Shown piece by piece: positions 5,152-5,833 of a stretch of DNA of 5,833 bases. The notes under the pieces are model-generated. The model saw nothing but the letters and a program-made list of their open reading frames with translations, was not told the DNA's origin and searched no databases. The stretch is taken from the NCBI GenBank assembly GCA_029573975.1, contig JAKQBU010000240.1, forward strand, positions 1 to 5,833, read 5' to 3'. The position numbers and the translations under genes are program-made. Each line of letters opens with the position of its first letter. Within the stretch, counting starts at the first letter, position 1. The DNA comes from Planctomycetota bacterium (GTDB lineage: Bacteria > Planctomycetota > Phycisphaerae > Sedimentisphaerales > SM23-30).

Positions 5152-5833
5152 TCATTCGGCCCCCTCCCGGCGGGCTTCGATCAGCACCCCCTGCGATTCC
5201 CCCGGCACAAACGGCCTGAACTGCGTATCGGCATACAGCCGGATCTCCCCGAACCCCCGCCCCTGCAGCTCCCTCACCATCTCCTGCGGCGCATAGGGAA
5301 ACAGCAGCGTGCTGCTCAGCGTATGCCGCGCCTGGCCGTCCTCCCACTCGATTTTCAGCAGATTGAACTGAACCCCCTCCGGCAAAAAGTCGTAAAACCG
5401 GATATACTCCTTCTGCTCCGCCCGGCTGATCGCCACGATCCGCTCCTTTTTCTGCAAAAGCAGCGGGTAATTCAGCAGATGCAGCAGTAACACCCCGCCG
5501 GGCCTCAGCAGCGCTGCAAACCCCCCCAGCGTCTCCCGCAGCTCCACCGGCTCCAGAATATGCACAATCGAGTTGCCCAGGCACAAAATCAGGTCAAAGG
5601 TCCGCTCCACCTGCGACGCCAGTCTCTGCATCGGGCACTGCACCCACACCGGCTCCACTCCCCCAGCCGCCGCCGCCTTCCGGGCCTCCTCCAGCATCCC
5701 CGCCGACAGGTCCGCTCCCACCGCCTCCACCCCCATCTGGGCCAGCCGGATGGCATAGGCCCCCGTCCCACACGCCGCATCCAGCGCGGACCGGACCGGC
5801 CATTGCCCAGTAACCCGTTTCAGAAAGGCCTTG
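5152..5833 (-). CDS. Class I SAM-dependent methyltransferase, 5' end outside the window
   Basis: The minus-strand frame is open from the right edge to TGA at 5154-5152, giving at least 226 residues; the internal ATG at 5736 is not the start because the SAM-binding motif lies upstream of it. The visible protein begins a few residues before motif I, ALDAACGTGAYAIRLAQ, followed by the acidic end of strand 2 in VEAVGADLSAGMLEEAR. Then come FDLILCLGNSIVHIL (motif II region) and LLRPGGVLLLHLLNY (motif III region), as in methyltransferase type 11/25 proteins. The C-terminal part, with FYDFLPEGVQFNLLKIEWEDG, is probably the substrate-binding beta-sheet region, and the substrate cannot be told. Cytoplasmic by appearance. 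The gene is convergent with lnt, with 17 bp between stop codons, so its own promoter and operon partners lie to the right of the window. Confidence 0.85.
   Translation of the reverse strand, partial: KAFLKRVTGQWPVRSALDAACGTGAYAIRLAQMGVEAVGADLSAGMLEEARKAAAAGGVEPVWVQCPMQRLASQVERTFDLILCLGNSIVHILEPVELRETLGGFAALLRPGGVLLLHLLNYPLLLQKKERIVAISRAEQKEYIRFYDFLPEGVQFNLLKIEWEDGQARHTLSSTLLFPYAPQEMVRELQGRGFGEIRLYADTQFRPFVPGESQGVLIEARREGAE

Noticed and set aside
4433..5584. Minus-strand open frame of 383 codons over the lnt end and the methyltransferase
   Set aside because: It is in a different frame from the methyltransferase on the same strand and has low-complexity Ala/Gly-rich sequence; the methyltransferase frame carries the SAM motifs.
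1..5833. A new defence, mobile or biosynthetic system
   Set aside because: All substantial genes belong to known housekeeping, stress or sugar-regulation families; there are no array repeats, transposases, integrases, toxin-antitoxin pairs or tRNA-linked attachment sites.

Overview
This is an ordinary stretch of bacterial chromosome, rich in GC in the genes and AT-rich between them. It has no plasmid, phage, transposon or CRISPR hallmarks. The mix of genes suggests a carbohydrate-degrading, oxygen-sensitive bacterium of the Planctomycetota/Lentisphaerota (PVC) kind: a DUF1080 lipoprotein, a XylR-type sugar regulator without a LacI helix-turn-helix, a flavodiiron protein, and a long apolipoprotein N-acyltransferase. 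This assignment is inference from gene content, with no phylogenetic marker in the window.

Left part (1-1598): a truncated minus-strand gene for a secreted DUF1080 lipoprotein (start at 179) is divergent from a plus-strand XylR-like regulator (390-1598). About 210 bp separate the two starts. This gap holds a TTGACA-type promoter for the regulator, inverted repeats that could be operators, and clear ribosome binding sites on both sides. The arrangement is what one expects of a regulator next to a sugar-metabolism target gene.

Middle (1599-3346): a possible 45-residue small ORF (1620-1757) follows the regulator. Then comes an AT-rich gap of about 300 bp with dyads and a weak promoter candidate, then a complete A-type flavodiiron protein (2062-3249) with all six iron ligands. 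A 16-bp near-identical direct repeat occurs just before this gene and again just after it, in each case upstream of the next gene start.

Right part (3347-5833): a complete lnt gene (apolipoprotein N-acyltransferase, with its Glu-Lys-Cys triad) is convergent with a minus-strand class I SAM-dependent methyltransferase that runs off the right edge; only 17 bp separate their stop codons. Lnt would finish the acylation of lipoproteins such as the one encoded at the left end, but nothing indicates that the two are co-regulated.

I found no convincing new multi-gene system. The items most worth a second look are the repeat pair around the flavodiiron gene, the inverted repeat bracketing the regulator's -35 box, the small ORF, and the uncharged signal-peptide start of the lipoprotein.
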